In this document: positions 26,312 through 39,814 of the stretch, in pieces
Layout: each line of letters begins with the position of its first letter
How positions within the stretch are numbered: the stretch's first letter is position 1
Origin: Diphasiastrum complanatum
Taxonomy: Eukaryota; Streptophyta; Lycopodiopsida; Lycopodiales; Lycopodiaceae
Assembly (NCBI GenBank): GCA_029204225.1
Contig: MU831550.1
Coordinates: 124,001 to 188,000 of the forward strand
Direction: 5' to 3'
DNA length: 64,000 bases
Position numbers and translations under genes: made by a program
The notes under the pieces: generated by a model
Database searches by the model: none
Told to the model about the DNA's origin: nothing
What the model saw: only the letters and a program-made list of their open reading frames with translations

Positions 26312-26346
<35 letters not shown>
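26312..26346. repeat. Short (CT)n microsatellite
   Basis: Perfect CT tract of about 35 bp inside the proposed 5'-UTR intron of the WD40 gene. Confidence 0.95.
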
Positions 26347-26349
<3 letters not shown>

Positions 26350-26570
26350 GAAAACTTTAAACTTCTGCAAATTTCATGCTTTTACAAAGTTTTCCAGTTA
26401 AAAATACCACTCAACTGTTATTTAATTTCACCACTTTAATCTTGTTTAAGTTATGCTGCTACTTTTACACTGGTCGAGAGAATCTTTTGGATCATATGAA
26501 ATGTTCTACAGGGTTAAGTACAAGTGCCTTTCTATCTGCGGCAGCGAGCAAAAAAGAATTGTAAAAGAGG

Positions 26571-29500
26571 ATGAGGCTCATTAGGCGTAAATTCAAGAAA
26601 CCAGAACTTAGTGGAAAGGTAAGAGTGACTGGTTTTTGAAGGACTTGTAAGCCATATACAGTTCCAAGCTATTATCTTAAAACTTTTTGAAGTTGATCGC
26701 TGAATATTTTGGGCAGGGGGAATCATTCGGTTTGAATATGAAATCTGATTTTTCAATCAGAGAGGATGTACTGGTTAGAACTTGCTTATGCTTTGTGCCA
26801 TAATAAAGGTCTGAATTATGCAATTAGTTTGCAAATATCTTTGTTAATGCAAATAGTTACATAGATGCATCCGGAACACGTTTGTTTTTGCGGGGGGCGT
26901 TCCGGAACCCGGAATGCTGTTCCGGAATAGTATTTAAAATTTAAACTTTTTTTTTAAAAATTTAAAAAAAAAACAGTTGTTACTGTAAAGAGAACCCGTT
27001 TTAGCAATACCAAAAAAATTTACATACTGCTTAAAAAAGTTTACACTAAAAGATATTCAGAAAAACAGTAAAACTTCTGTTTTTTACAAGAAATTTTTGT
27101 TTTTGGGTGCACGTTTCGGGAAAATCCTAAATAGATTTCCCAGAACGCGTTCCAGAGTGTGGCATGCAACTATGGCACATACATTGAAAGACAAGACCAA
27201 GAAGTGTGGCATTGATCATAAAGTAATGAAAATTTTAATTACAGTTCAGTTATTTAAGATTAATATTGATGCATACAACAATAGAACTGAGTACATCTTT
27301 TGGTTAATGATTAATTTGGAGACACTTTTGAAGCATTTATATGTCTTTTTAATATAGAATTGTGATTCCGTTGCTTTGGTGTCTATCATAGTTACATAGT
27401 GTTTCAGAACATGAGCTTGATGCTCACACTGGAATAGCTTTGATTTTACGAAGAGTTTCAATTTGTAACATAAGAAAGAATACTTGTTTTTGAATTTTGC
27501 TGTTATATTCTGATGGGGTGAAATGAATCATATAAACATAGAATTAATGAACCGTTATCGGTTCACCATGGTTCTGAGGACCGTATGGTTCTTAAATTTT
27601 TTTGCCCAGAACCGTGGTGAACCGTGTTGATTAATCAATCAATTAATTCTTTAGTTTCCCCCCCCAAAATAATCCCAAAATTATGCAAACAAAAGGCCAA
27701 AAAAATCTCTGAAATCTGTCAAATCACCTGTACATCATGTGAAATCTGTGAAATCTGTCAAATCAGTGATGATTTCAGATGATTTCATATCTGTCAAATC
27801 ATCTGTATTAATTAATTTTTTAGTTTCCCCCCCAAAAACATCCCAAAATAATGCAAAAAAAGGGCCAAAAAAATCTCTGAAAACTGTCAAATCATCTGTG
27901 ACATCTGTCAAATCAACTGTATAATCTGTACATCATGTGAAATCTGTGAAATCTGTCAAATCAGTGATGATTTCAGATGATTTCGTATCTGTCAAATCAT
28001 CTGTACATCACGTGAAAGCTGTCAAATCTGTATCATCTGTGAAATATGTGAATTTGGTAATTAATTAATTAATTAAATAGAGGAACCGTACCACGGTTCA
28101 TGAACCGTGGTACGGTTCACCCCACGGTTCCCAGGACCCACGGTTCTGAGAACCGTGGGTTCTATGCATATAAAAAATGTCAGCTGGTATATTGACACTT
28201 AAATCCCTTATCAACCACAGCTAGCTTGTAGAATGTAGGGTTTAAAAAATCTAGAGTGATGTTTAGGTGCTAAAAATTTATAAATTATTGTTTCTTGCAA
28301 TGCACACTAGAAAACTTTGTCTCTGCAACATTCAAACCCTAAACCAGTTACTATATAGCATACATTTGCCAAATAGTTGTCAACATACACTTGCCATCAT
28401 TTGAGGTTTCAACCATTAACATGCATTTACTAATTCATCTATTGCCATTTTAAGTGGCTATAAAGTACTAGACAATGTAACTAGAAAGCTGAAAGTTGAA
28501 TGTCACAATATCATGTAGTGCTCAAGCTCAAAAATAAAAAGTAAAAACGAGTCAGCAAACAAAAAAACTGTGAATTAGAGTGTTTTATGTCCCATTACGT
28601 AGAAGTTAAGTCATGGGTTTAGGCATTCTACACAACAAAACTTAGTCAATAACTTATTAACCCAAGAAGGCAGCACTAGCGCACAACAAAATGAGTCTTC
28701 AAATCTTGGAAAGGGACATTCAACTTCGGCTAGCCAGTTTGAATCGGTTAATTCGAATTGGCTGATTTGAATCGGTTGGTAACCTTGGTATGTAGTGGTG
28801 TGGCTTGCCACCAAGAAATACTTATATATCATCAAATCTTCTGCATGAACTCTAGAAGGTACTATAAATCATTAATCAAAGATGCAGCATTCTGAGCAAA
28901 AATGGGGGATTTTATAAAGTAGCAAACATTGCGATCTGCAGTGTACATCACCATTTTGTGAGAGATATTTTGTAGGATGGAAAATTGGTCTTACATTACT
29001 GTAATACAAGAACAATGTTAGTAGATTAGATTATAAGGGCACTAACTAGAGAGTGCTTTGAATCACTTAGAAGAATGATGTACATAATTTTTTACCATAA
29101 GGGCTAGATATTGAATTGAGAGAGGGATTGAGAGTAGTCAAGGGAAAACCGATAATTTAGAGCGAATATGGCCCAGGTTTTTGTTCTTGAAGTTGCTTTT
29201 CTGGCAGTGACCAGTATGGGACCCAGCAAGAACTTTTTTTCGTGTGGTTTCAATTATTTGTGATGCCCTTCTTAGGATGCAGCCTACCTTTTGTTTATGT
29301 AGTACCACAGTGCTGTAAACTTCCTTTCTTGAGCCTTGGCCTTGACATGATTAGCTAATGCTTTGCTGTTTTACTGCTTATTGGTATGTGTCCTCCAAAT
29401 CTTGAGTTTGATAGCAATTATGAGCATGGATCCTCATTGAAGGTTTTACGTCTCATTGAACTTTGCTATTGTGAACAGCTTGAGCTGGAGAAGGTGATTG

Positions 29501-32500
29501 GTTTGACGACTTCAAATGCAAATGGCTTAAGCTACAATCCTGTGACTAATGATGTTGCATACTTGGCTGGGTATGTGGTTGTGATATACGCTGCTTCACA
29601 GGACCTTCAAACACGCTTTTTGATGGTGTCTAGGACACCGAAAGCCCTAAGCAGTGTTGCATATTCGCCAGAAGGAAAATTTATCGCGGCTGGAGAGGTA
29701 GGTTAATACATGCCTCATTTATAGCTGTATTGGAAAAGTCTTTCAGGCTGCAAATTGAGTGTGTACATTTGTTGTGGCAAGTGTCATGTGAATGCATGCA
29801 GAATTTTCATATCAGGATCTCAGATCTTTAGACTGACTGACAATAGTTTTGGTAAAACATCAAAAAGTTACTGGGTAAATCTAGTTTTAAGTTCTTACAG
29901 CTGCATGAAAATAAAAATATTACATTTCTATGTATTTGTTTGTCATGGCAAGTATCATGCAAATTAATATGCATCTTTTCATATTATAATGTCAGATCTT
30001 CAGACTGAATGACATTAGTTTTAGGGAAACATCAAAACGTAACCAGACTCATCTAGTTTCAAGTTTGATATAGCTGCATGAAAATAAAAATATCTAACTT
30101 TGATGAATTTTATATCCTTGTTTAAGAAAAAGGCTTTTATTGCAGTCTGGACATCAGCCATCTGTAATAGTTTGGGATGCTGTGACTGGCTCATGCATTT
30201 CTGAACTTAAAGCTCACAAAAACGGGGTATCTTGTTTACAATTCTCTCCTAATGGTAAGGATAAGGACAGCCGTAGTCGATTTTTCAATGCTGAATTTGG
30301 TTCATCACTCATGATTGCCTTATCATCCCAGTATCAGATAACCAAATATATTCATTGAGAGTCCTGCAATCAAGGCTTGATGTAGAAGAGCGGTTTATAC
30401 TTGTATTCACAAACTTATAGTTTATTGTTCTTATGATTGCTTATGCAGGGAGGCATCTTGTATCGATCGGCGTCCCTTATGATGGCTTTCTTTGCCTTTG
30501 GGATTGGAAAGTTGGAGCACTTCTCACAAAAATGCGTGTTACCATGCCTGCAGTAGCTATACATTCAGTTCATTTTTCTTCTGATGGGTGTTTTCTGATA
30601 ACTGCTGGTGTCAAGCATCTAAAGCAGTGGACCATTGGAGGGCAATATAATCAAAAACATTCAAGAAAAGGGATAGGAACTATTCCCTTGGATGGGAAGT
30701 CAGTAACCTTAGGTAGTCAAAAAGATAGCTCTTTTATTGGTGTCACTTCTGCATCCATTGTGCAACTTAATGAAGGAGAGTGCCAATCTGGCTCGATTTC
30801 ACCTCTATACGCATTGACCAGCTCAGGTATCTTATCTTTTAAGTTGCAAAAGGTATACACATCCTTGTGTAGAAATTTTGCTATGTTTATGACAATTTGC
30901 TTATGTGAATCGATTTTACTTCACCGGAGTTTCCACAGAAATTACATTGTAAGACAGAATCAATATCATGGCCTGCAAAATTTAGATTTATCAAGCACAT
31001 CGAAGTTTTCCATTGGAATTTAAACTAAAAGGAACGTTCCAGTCAAGAGAGTTGTTGATTATGGAAATCTTGACTGAATTATTGATGATTTGCAGGTGTT
31101 CTCTGTCTTCTTCATATGGGCGTTGCAGTAGAAAAATGGGTGGATCTGAAGGTTGAAAGAAGCCACTTTAGTCTTATCTACTGCCTTTTTGGTATTTTTG
31201 AGCATCAATTATTTACTTGGTTGCACGACTGAATCCATTTTAATTTGTCTGTGGGTGTTGAGTTTGTTTGAACAGGTGGAACGTGGATATGGCATAAGTG
31301 TTTCCCAGACACACGTTGCCTGTGCGTGTAGTGATGGGATCGTTCGAATTTTTATTGTCAGAAGTCTTACCTACGCTGCAACTTTACCCCGTCCAGCACC
31401 TCATGGGTACCATGGGTTGACGGATGCCAATTTTAGTACTACCCTTGCTATGGGACATGTGCAAGGAGTTCACTTTCCTGATGCACTTGCATGCACATTT
31501 TTGTCTGAAGGAGATAAGCTAGGTATAAGTATGATCGGATTAGTCAAGAACAAATAATGAAGCTTGTACCTTTTTGAACTAGCACTTTCAGTCTTTTTGT
31601 TGGAGCACATAGGGCTGATCTCTTTGCTCAAAGCAAATAAACACTAACAAACACCGTTTTGTGTTATCGCAGCTGTTGTCTATGATGATCACAGTCTATA
31701 TTTTTGGGACTTGACCAACATGTCTAAGGTATATGATTTTTTGTTTCAAGTTAAGCCATCATTATGAATTGCATCTAAGTTCTGTTCACAATTATGGATA
31801 TCATGGCATGAGTTTACTTAGCTTGTTAAGGGCATCAATGGATATGGCGTGAAGTCTTTATTGCTTTTCGTAGGTAGTGCTAGAAAACGAAGAGTGACAA
31901 TCCCTTTGAGCTGTATTTATGGTTAAGCTCATCTCCTTTGAGACTTCTCACTGGAAGTCTGTTAATCCAGGAATTACTAGGACAGGCCTCTGCTTTATTT
32001 TGGGAGACAATGAATGTGTGGGTGGAAGCTTCTTGAAATTATGGTTGTCTAGTATGTGAAAGTGGGACACATTTGGTGCCTTCAATTACCAGGAAAATTT
32101 AATACAAAGTTACAAACTAAACTGAAAACTCCTTTCTCATATTTATGTAAGCAGGGCTCCCTGCTAGTTTGCTATCATGATTTCAGAAGTTTTTGTAAGT
32201 CCGTAGTCATAGCAAAACGCGTGAACCTTTCATCTAATAATCAGTTACCTCTGAGTTGATCCAGAGCCAATCATAAATCTACAGATTTTGTAATCTCCTA
32301 GCGGCAATGCTTAAGCATATCCTTCAGTATTGCATGCTATTTGTGCTAGTATTTGTGTATTTCTCACTGCAATTGAAATGAACTTTTGAAGCTCATTTCT
32401 CAGGCTTATCTTAATATTCACATAGCAGTTTGACACCTTCTTGGACTCCAATCTTGCAATACAGGTTTCATATGTTGCATATTCACAGGCTTCCTGATTT

Positions 32501-35500
32501 ATTTTGTTTGTTCCAAGACAGATTGGACGTTATCGAACTTTTTTGGCTCACAGTGATTGTATATGGGATATAACAACATTTCCTACAGCATTTGAGGGCC
32601 AAGCAATATTGGAGAAGGACGACTTGCTTGAAAAGAAGCTTTTTGTGACGTGCTCAGCTGATCGCAGCATAAGAATTTGGAGTCTCGACAGTGGACATGA
32701 AGAGTTTTATATTTGTAACTCAGATATTATGAACCAAAAAGCACAAAACGTTTATTGCAAGAACATTGTTGGAGTCCTCTACATGGGTGAGGGTCTACTA
32801 CTTATGCTTATGGCATCCCTCTGAATTAGTCCTCATGTTTTGAAAGATATAAAGATCTACAACATGTCATGACAAAAAGCATTTGACACCTGTTATTAAC
32901 ATAAAGAGTGGTAGATTGAAGTATAGTAGATTATGTTCACGTGTACCTATTCTTCCTCCAAAGGCTGGAAAAAGTTGTCAGCAAGCCGTTTTGTTAGTTG
33001 TGAAATCTTTTAGCTGCATCATATTGATTTTTATGAGTCATCAACATAAGCTCCAATTTCCAGTAGCTTTGTGATACCAATTTTATTGCAGATATTTTTT
33101 AGTCTGCTCAAGCAAAACGAATCTTACGGGCTGGGTATTTTTAGATGAGCTTGTGGCAGAACCCTTCAAATGCTTGTCTTTACCTATATTCCAACACATA
33201 GCAGCACTATGACTGTTTATTCTTGACAAAGAGAGCAGTATTTAGCTATTGCTTATTTCCCAGCTTCTCTAGTCAAGTCAAAACCTACATACTCATTTTG
33301 CAGACAAAAATGGTGAGTATAAGGATCGATTCTGCCGTGGTTCGGAAAAAGAATCACTGGATTCAACAAACGGCTTTCGTGCTATTTGTGTCAGCCCAGA
33401 TGGTCACCATTTAGCTGCAGGAGATCGTAGTGGAAATGTTCGTCTCTATGACCTGAAATCTCTCAAGCTTCTTAGTTTCAAGGTACACCACTTGGAAGCT
33501 CTGATGTTTTCACCGCTAAGATTGATATTTGAACTGGAAGTTTGGCTCAGTCATACAAAATTGCTTTCAGGCTGTATGTCTGGTTGTTTGTTTGATATCA
33601 GAGGTATAGTTCTGAGATACACGTAGAGTTTTGAAACCTGATGGTACCATTACTTGACAGGTGGTTGGTGAAACTGTTATGGGGGAGCTTGGCAGGAAGC
33701 ACATGATGCTGAGATACTGACGCTGGATTTTGGAACTGCAAGTGGGACAACGAACAGTTCATCAAACCAAGGAGGTTCTAACATCTCTCTTCTCGCTTCT
33801 GGAGGAAGGGACAGGCTGATCCATGTCTATGATGTGAACAGGTAATTTGGGAACTTTTCCATGTTAAGCTGTTGTGAATTTCATTACTCAGCTTCAGCTT
33901 AGGTCTCTGGGCGATATTTACTGTTTCCAACAAGAGGCTTACATGCTCATCTTATTTTGGCAGAGATTTTGAGGTTATAGATACTCTTGATGATCATTCA
34001 GCATCAATCACCAAAATGAAGTTTGCAGGTGGCAATTCGAAGCTGCTTAGCTGCAGTGCAGACAGGTACTTGTAGTTATAAAAGTTTGTAACTACGGGGA
34101 TTCATTTCCTTTACTGATAAAGGTTGGATAAACTCAATCCAGCTGTACAATTGTTACACACTTAATTATTTCCAACTTTTTCTCCATTTTTTGATGGTGC
34201 AATCTAACCTTTCAGGTCAGTCGTATTTCGTCACGTCATCATAGCAGATTCTGGTTTTAGAAGTGCACGTTTTCACCAAGAGATAGCTTCACGCGGCACT
34301 ATTTATGATATGGATGTCGATCCAAGCGATAAGTTTGTTGTAACAGTGGGACAGGTGGCTTTACTTGCACTTTTACTGCCATTCTGAATACTGTGTGCTA
34401 CCTAGTTGCAAATGTAGCTTTCTAAAATAAATTTCTACAATCTAACCTTGTCAGGATAAAAAAGTAAACATTCTGAATCTGGAAACTGGCAAACCCATGA
34501 GGCACATCAAATCTGAGGGTGACTTTGGTGAGCCTGTCAAGGTGATTATATTGCACTTTTCTCTTGATATATATTCTGGCTACTTGTACAACTGTCTCTG
34601 CTTGAGTATCAACAATTCTATGAACTAGCTTCACTGAATATGGCTTTTGGAATGATAATCCTTCAGGTTCGGGTTGACCCAAGTGGCACGTACATTGTTT
34701 GCTCTTATTCAGACAAGCATCTGAGAGTTTATGATCTCTCTAGTGGAGAACTGCTACTCCAAGCATCGGGGCATGCAGAAATCATAACCGGAGTGGCTTT
34801 CTTGCCTAATTGCCAGCATTTGATCTCAGTAAGCATTTTTGCTGATTTGTAGTTTTAAGCACTTTCTTAGAAAGCATGTGCACATACACTGTTACTGAAT
34901 CATGATACAAGCGCATCCTTGACTTCTCACATGATGTTGAGGATGGCATGAAATCACTTAGAAACTTGCATGAGCTCTATAAAGTATGTTGGCGTGTAGG
35001 TCGCAGTCTATTACAATGAGGGCCTTCAGAATGATGTACCTTTATTGTTCGTAAATTCAATTCCCACCACCTTGTGGCTATGAAAGTTATATTGAACGCA
35101 GTTATTGTTAATTTCCGGTATAAAACTCTCCTCTCCCTTGCTGATTCATCCCTGGCACCTTTGATTTCTAAGTGAACCATGGTTGAGTTATTGAACCAGG
35201 TCTTCAAGTTACGTGGCACATGACATGTGCAGTCACAGTGATTCCTGATTATGCTATTTTACAGGATGTCATTGAATCTTATGTGGTATCATGTGCTCAC
35301 CCTAGGGTCCTCTCCTCTGGTATTCTTCTCTCCCAGCGTAGCATTTTCTTAAAGTTTGCATCATGGATAATACCTGAACATAACCAAAAAAATATGTGCA
35401 ATGTATAGTATTTGACCATCAACTGCACATGCATGCACAGACATACGAATAGTTCCTGAACTACAAAAGAGAGATATGCAACTTCAATTCTATGGACGTC

Positions 35501-38500
35501 ACCCATAAAGTATGAAGCCATCAACTCCATGCGTAGCATGGACTAAATGCGATGACATCTTTGCTCATGTCATTACCATATTAAGAGTAGGCCTAGGTCA
35601 CATGCATAAGGATCTTGTCACATTAACCTTTATATATCTCTATGTAGATTGGCATGAGTTTTTGTCACTTCTCTAAATGGGAAGGGTAGATTAAGCCATG
35701 ATGAAGTCTGATGTAATGAGCAAAGCCAATCAATGGAAGTCAGTATCTCGAAAGTGGAAGAAAAGTGACATCTTCTCACTTTTGTTTTGCTCCCTTCATG
35801 TGTTGACCAGAGAATTTATCAGATAGCCAGCAACTTCTCTTAAGGCTTACATTTTTGCTGCAGTACATTGGGTATGCACTATCAGTCACAAAGATTACAG
35901 CAAGAAAATTCGTTTGTTATATGGATTTTTATATTTAAACCACAATCTTAAATGGCTCCAGGGCCTTGATTACATGTGTGCTATTATCCAATTTTCTATT
36001 ATGTAGGTGAAGACTTCACTTAGTTAATATGCCAGTGCAATAGCAGAATAGTAATATGATTGTAATTGTTGATTCTGGTACAGGTGAGTGGAGATAGTTG
36101 CATATTTGTCTGGAAACTTCCTCCAATGATGTCACGCATAATTCGAAAGAAAATGTTGATGAAAATAGAGAATCAGCCTACACGAACTTTGAAATCGATA
36201 TTGAAAGCGTCTAATGTGAATTGCCACAAGTCAATGAGCCCAAAATTGAAAAGCCAGACAGGACAACCGGATGTCCAGAACATCCAAAAACCTGAGAGTA
36301 GTGTCAGGTCACCTGGGGAGAATTCATTACCAGTCAAGACACAAGGAGCCTTTGAGAAAGATACTTCTTTCAAGTTCAGTGTTTCAAGGCTTCCTACTTG
36401 GGCACAAGCTAAAGTTGAATGGAAAAATAGTGCAGCTGTGAAAAAGAAATTGGATGACAATGCTTCTCATTCATTTGAATCACGTTGGACAAAGGTAGTT
36501 CATCAAATATCAACTTCTAAATTCTTCATACAGTTATCGACAGCGGGCAGCAAAATAATAGGCGTTATTGCTTGTTATTGCACACAAACGAGAATAGATT
36601 CAGAATTACAAACATTTTAGGAAATGGATTCAACTATGTTATAGCTTAATGAAAACACTTTTCCGCCACTCATCAAATATTGTCTCTATCCAGCGGCTTG
36701 GCAACGAAGGCTACAAGCTCTTCACAGAGTCAAGTGAGGAAATTATTCCACCTCCAACAATACATCCAAGTGGATTTGGTGCACGTAGACGGTTCTCAGT
36801 GGAGTGTGCAGACATTACTCTTGACAGCACTCCTGAAAGTTCCAAGAACTCCCTCCAGCAAGAAGGAAGTGGTTTATCGAGTCCCAAAGGACTATCCAGG
36901 TGTGCTTTGCAGCACTTTTCTAAATAAAAAGCTTTTACCGTAGAAGTGTCTATCTTTATTTAGCTTTAGTAGTGAGACGTCCAATTGAGTTATGAAATGT
37001 TGTTGTCAGAAATGGAGCAGCGCCAGTTAACCTTTTCATTTTGTCTATGTTGTACTTTGAGCATAGAATGACTATGCTTTAGAAAATTCTATCATGAGAC
37101 TTTCTTGCACTTGTCAGGGATGCGCAATGGAAGACCGTTCACACAGTCTTTTTTGATGAGATGGATTTTCCTCAAGACGATAATGTCTCAGATGTCGCTA
37201 TTAAAAGCCTCATAGCAAACAAACACGGATTGGAGGAAGAATCTCTTGAAGAATTTTCATTTGACGTCGGTGAATCTCTACTAGCAAGGGCTAAGTCCAG
37301 TATTTTGCCACAAAATCTACAAGCTCAACAGGAAACCAGGGACAACGATGACTTAGTAGAGCATATCCCGGTACGCCTTTCAAAAATTTCAGAGGAAGAG
37401 AATAGCTTTACAAGCGTCAAGAATCTGAAAGATGCCGAAGGCACATATATCTCAAATTCTATCACACAACTACCAGCCAACGGTGAAGAAGAAGGCTGGG
37501 AAACTATAATCTCAAAATTCAGGCATTCCGATTGCAATGAAGGCATCCCTGATGCTTTGCAGCGTAGTCCAGACCGGCTATCAAGCGTAGGAGAGGATGA
37601 GGGGAAGAATGGTTGCATTTTGTTTGAGAGCAGCCAAATATCAGCTTCCGAATCGTGTGACGAAGAAGCTGGTGAAGATGATGACTTTAGTCCTCGAAGG
37701 GACCTTTTCAATACCCATTTTGATAAGCTATCCACAGTTGTGAAGGTCTTGTTCTTTCATTCTATTTTCCGCTTGCATAATATAACCTTAGGCAACAGAA
37801 GGAAGTGTGTATACAAGCTAAAAAGCTTATTGTAGTTTTCACACAGTGATGCCCAGAGTATGATAGGCTGAGTAAAGATTTTTTCTGGGTGCATAACTAC
37901 TGCAATTTTCATGGATTTTGTTAGACATTGACTGACAAAAGCAACCTTTCAGATTGATAATCCAGCATCCACAAGAAGTAGCTTCTCTGCGCGTTTCTTT
38001 GCCCGGGCAAGCCTTCCACTTCCTCGGGTTGCATTATTTAAAAGCTCACCTCCCAAAGAAAGTGTAAGTGATAGTGTGCTGCTGAATGATTTTGATGTGG
38101 AAAACCAGAGAGAATGTTCATTAGCAGCTGAAAGGGAGCGCTTAAAGCTGCAAGAACGGCAGGTGACTAACTTGTGGATTTGGTTCTTGGGAGTTTTCTT
38201 TGAGATTTCGTGACATTTATCAAAATTAATGCGATCATCACCTGATTTTCTGTGCAATTTTCTTTTCTTTCCTGATCTCCTGCCATGCTGTCTCTCCATT
38301 GTAAATATTTTAATATATTTTGATGTTCTGTACAAAGCCTACGTTTCTCTTGTCCCAGGAGAAAATGTCAGTGGAAGTACAACGTATGAGAGATCGGCTT
38401 GTGAACCTTGGCATGGCAGTGCAGGAAGGAGGAACTGCTGAGAGGAAAAAACAGCTTGATGAATTTGAAATAAGCAATATATTTCAAACTTCTTCAAACC

Positions 38501-39814
38501 TTGCTTTAAAAGTTTGCAGTGATGAACCCCTGTCACCATCAGGTACCTTGCGTGATGAGCAGCAGCAGACAGCATTCAGGTCTGAGGGTGTTCTGCCGAT
38601 CTTTCCAAGCTCTGATCATCAACACAACTCACTGATCAGAAATGAGAAAAGTTCTTGTGCATCAGTTGACATTGTGCTGTTTGGAAAGGATCCAGTTGAA
38701 GAGGATCGCAAAGTAGATGAAGTTGATGAGCTTCCTCATAATGGAGATGATAGAAATATTGAAGGCTTAAACATATCAGAACTGCATACTGCAGACTTTA
38801 GCGGCACAGATGAAAACCTGTTACTTGAACAGGGGCAACACAAAGAACCTTTAAACAAGAATGCTACACATCCATCTATTGAATGTGCATCACTTAATGC
38901 AACCACAAGGGACTACCAAATGACAGATTTAAGTTCTGAAGCCAATGATACTCTTCCTGATAATACTACATCTTGGACATCGTCAGTACTGATTGAAGGT
39001 AAATTTCTGGATTGTATCGTGTTTTGTTTTAGGCTCATATCTGTAAGCAATCAATCAAGTGTGCTTGATAGCATAGAGTATATGCTATATGAAGCTCTTC
39101 TCACGTGAAATATACTATTTCTTTGTGGTTACTGAGTGATGACAGGAAGCAGCACAAGAATTTCCAAAACCCAAAAAATGCTACCCAGCCTTATAGTTTT
39201 AGCTCGTCCAAAAGAGGAATACGCATCAGCCTTACAAGAATTTAGAACTGCTGCTGACAAAGCAATGTTACTTTTCCAAGAGCTCCAAAATAGTTCAGGT
39301 GACGCTGCTGTTGATGTTTCATGCACATCAACGTGCTCATCTCCTGAAATTTTGGAACTAACTCAGTTATATCAAGGACTGCTCCTTGGAACAGTGCAAA
39401 ACGTTCAGTTACTTTTGGACAAGGTTGCGGTCAGTGGTGAATCACCTTCAGATGCAAGCGACAAATTGTCAACAAAATCAGGGAACATCATTTGTCCAGA
39501 AGAGGACAATTCTGATATTGTTTCTGAGACCGGTAAGAATGATACCAGTCAACTTGTTCTTATTTCTAAGATGGATACAAATCAAACTACTTTATTCAAT
39601 ATGCTTTTGTAACTTGTAACTTGTGCCTGCAGGACAACATTTTCACTCAATGCCCCAAGCTGCTTCGTCTGCCTCACTTTGTGGTTCATTGAGATCTTCT
39701 CTTAACATTGAAGATCTCTTGGAGCGCTACTCTGTTCGCTTTTCTGAAACTTTAGCAAGCCAAGTACTGGCACTTGTTCAGAAGGGCCTGGATACAGACT
39801 CCAAGATGAGCTAA
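26571..39814 (+). CDS. MABP1/WDR62-like WD40 scaffold protein, 21 coding exons
   Basis: Exons: 26571-26618, 29479-29697, 30146-30254, 30449-30826, 31096-31151, 31276-31522, 31673-31728, 32522-32786, 33304-33482, 33696-33841, 33964-34065, 34216-34354, 34455-34541, 34667-34828, 36084-36494, 36694-36899, 37118-37745, 37953-38162, 38359-38998, 39146-39532, 39633-39814. All introns are GT-AG and phases agree; the sum is 4,857 nt, 1,618 residues. Residues 1 to about 745 form WD40 repeats (VIVWD, LCLWDW, SIRIWSLD, VRLYDL, LIHVYDV, LRVYDLSSG, CIFVWKL), enough for two propellers. The long acidic, Ser-rich C-terminal half has a coiled coil at about 1203-1234 and a conserved helix near 1586-1612 (DLLERYSVRFSETL). 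Animal relatives scaffold JNK signalling and act at spindle poles; the plant role is not established. Start chosen because MRLIRRKFKKPELSGK precedes LELEKVIGLTT in the manner of plant homologs. Exons 1 and 16 are the least certain. Confidence 0.92.
26868..27160. mobile_element. MITE-like insertion in intron 1 (tentative)
   Basis: The ends carry facing GGAACACGTTT / AACGCGTTCC-like motifs around an AT-rich, non-coding core, which suggests a degraded MITE. The target-site duplication is not resolved. Confidence 0.25.
27545..28170. mobile_element. MITE-like element with internal minisatellite, WD40 intron 1
   Basis: Both ends are dense in AACCGT/ACGGTT inverted motifs; the right end includes the near-palindrome ACGGTTCATGAACCGT. 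The core has two tandem units of about 168 bp (from about 27653 and 27822). Each contains a C run, then repeats of AAATCTGTCA. The structure fits a non-autonomous TIR element. No transposase is present. Confidence 0.45.
29777..30098 (+). repeat. Tandem duplication in WD40 intron 2, period about 170 bp
   Basis: 29777-29920 aligns with 29949-30098, sharing GCTGCATGAAAATAAAAATAT and CAGATCTT(T/C)AGACTGA. Diverged, intronic, no coding role. Confidence 0.6.
34822..35056 (+). repeat. Source segment (exon 14/intron 14 edge) copied to 58141-58375
   Basis: These 235 bp begin 7 bases before the exon 14 donor and extend into intron 14. A nearly identical copy (a handful of substitutions, no indels) lies at 58141-58375 in the same orientation, including the splice donor. 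Confidence 0.93.

Noticed and set aside
27739-27924. Peptide of KSVKSV repeats as a possible small gene
   Set aside because: Direct product of the AAATCTGTCA minisatellite inside an intronic MITE-like element.
27545-28170. Regularly spaced short repeats as a CRISPR array
   Set aside because: Repeats are about 10 bp and degenerate, without unique spacers of constant length, and the DNA is eukaryotic.
35220-35540. Open frames inside WD40 intron 14 as a nested gene
   Set aside because: Short, overlapping on both strands and without motifs; the flanking exons splice cleanly across them.
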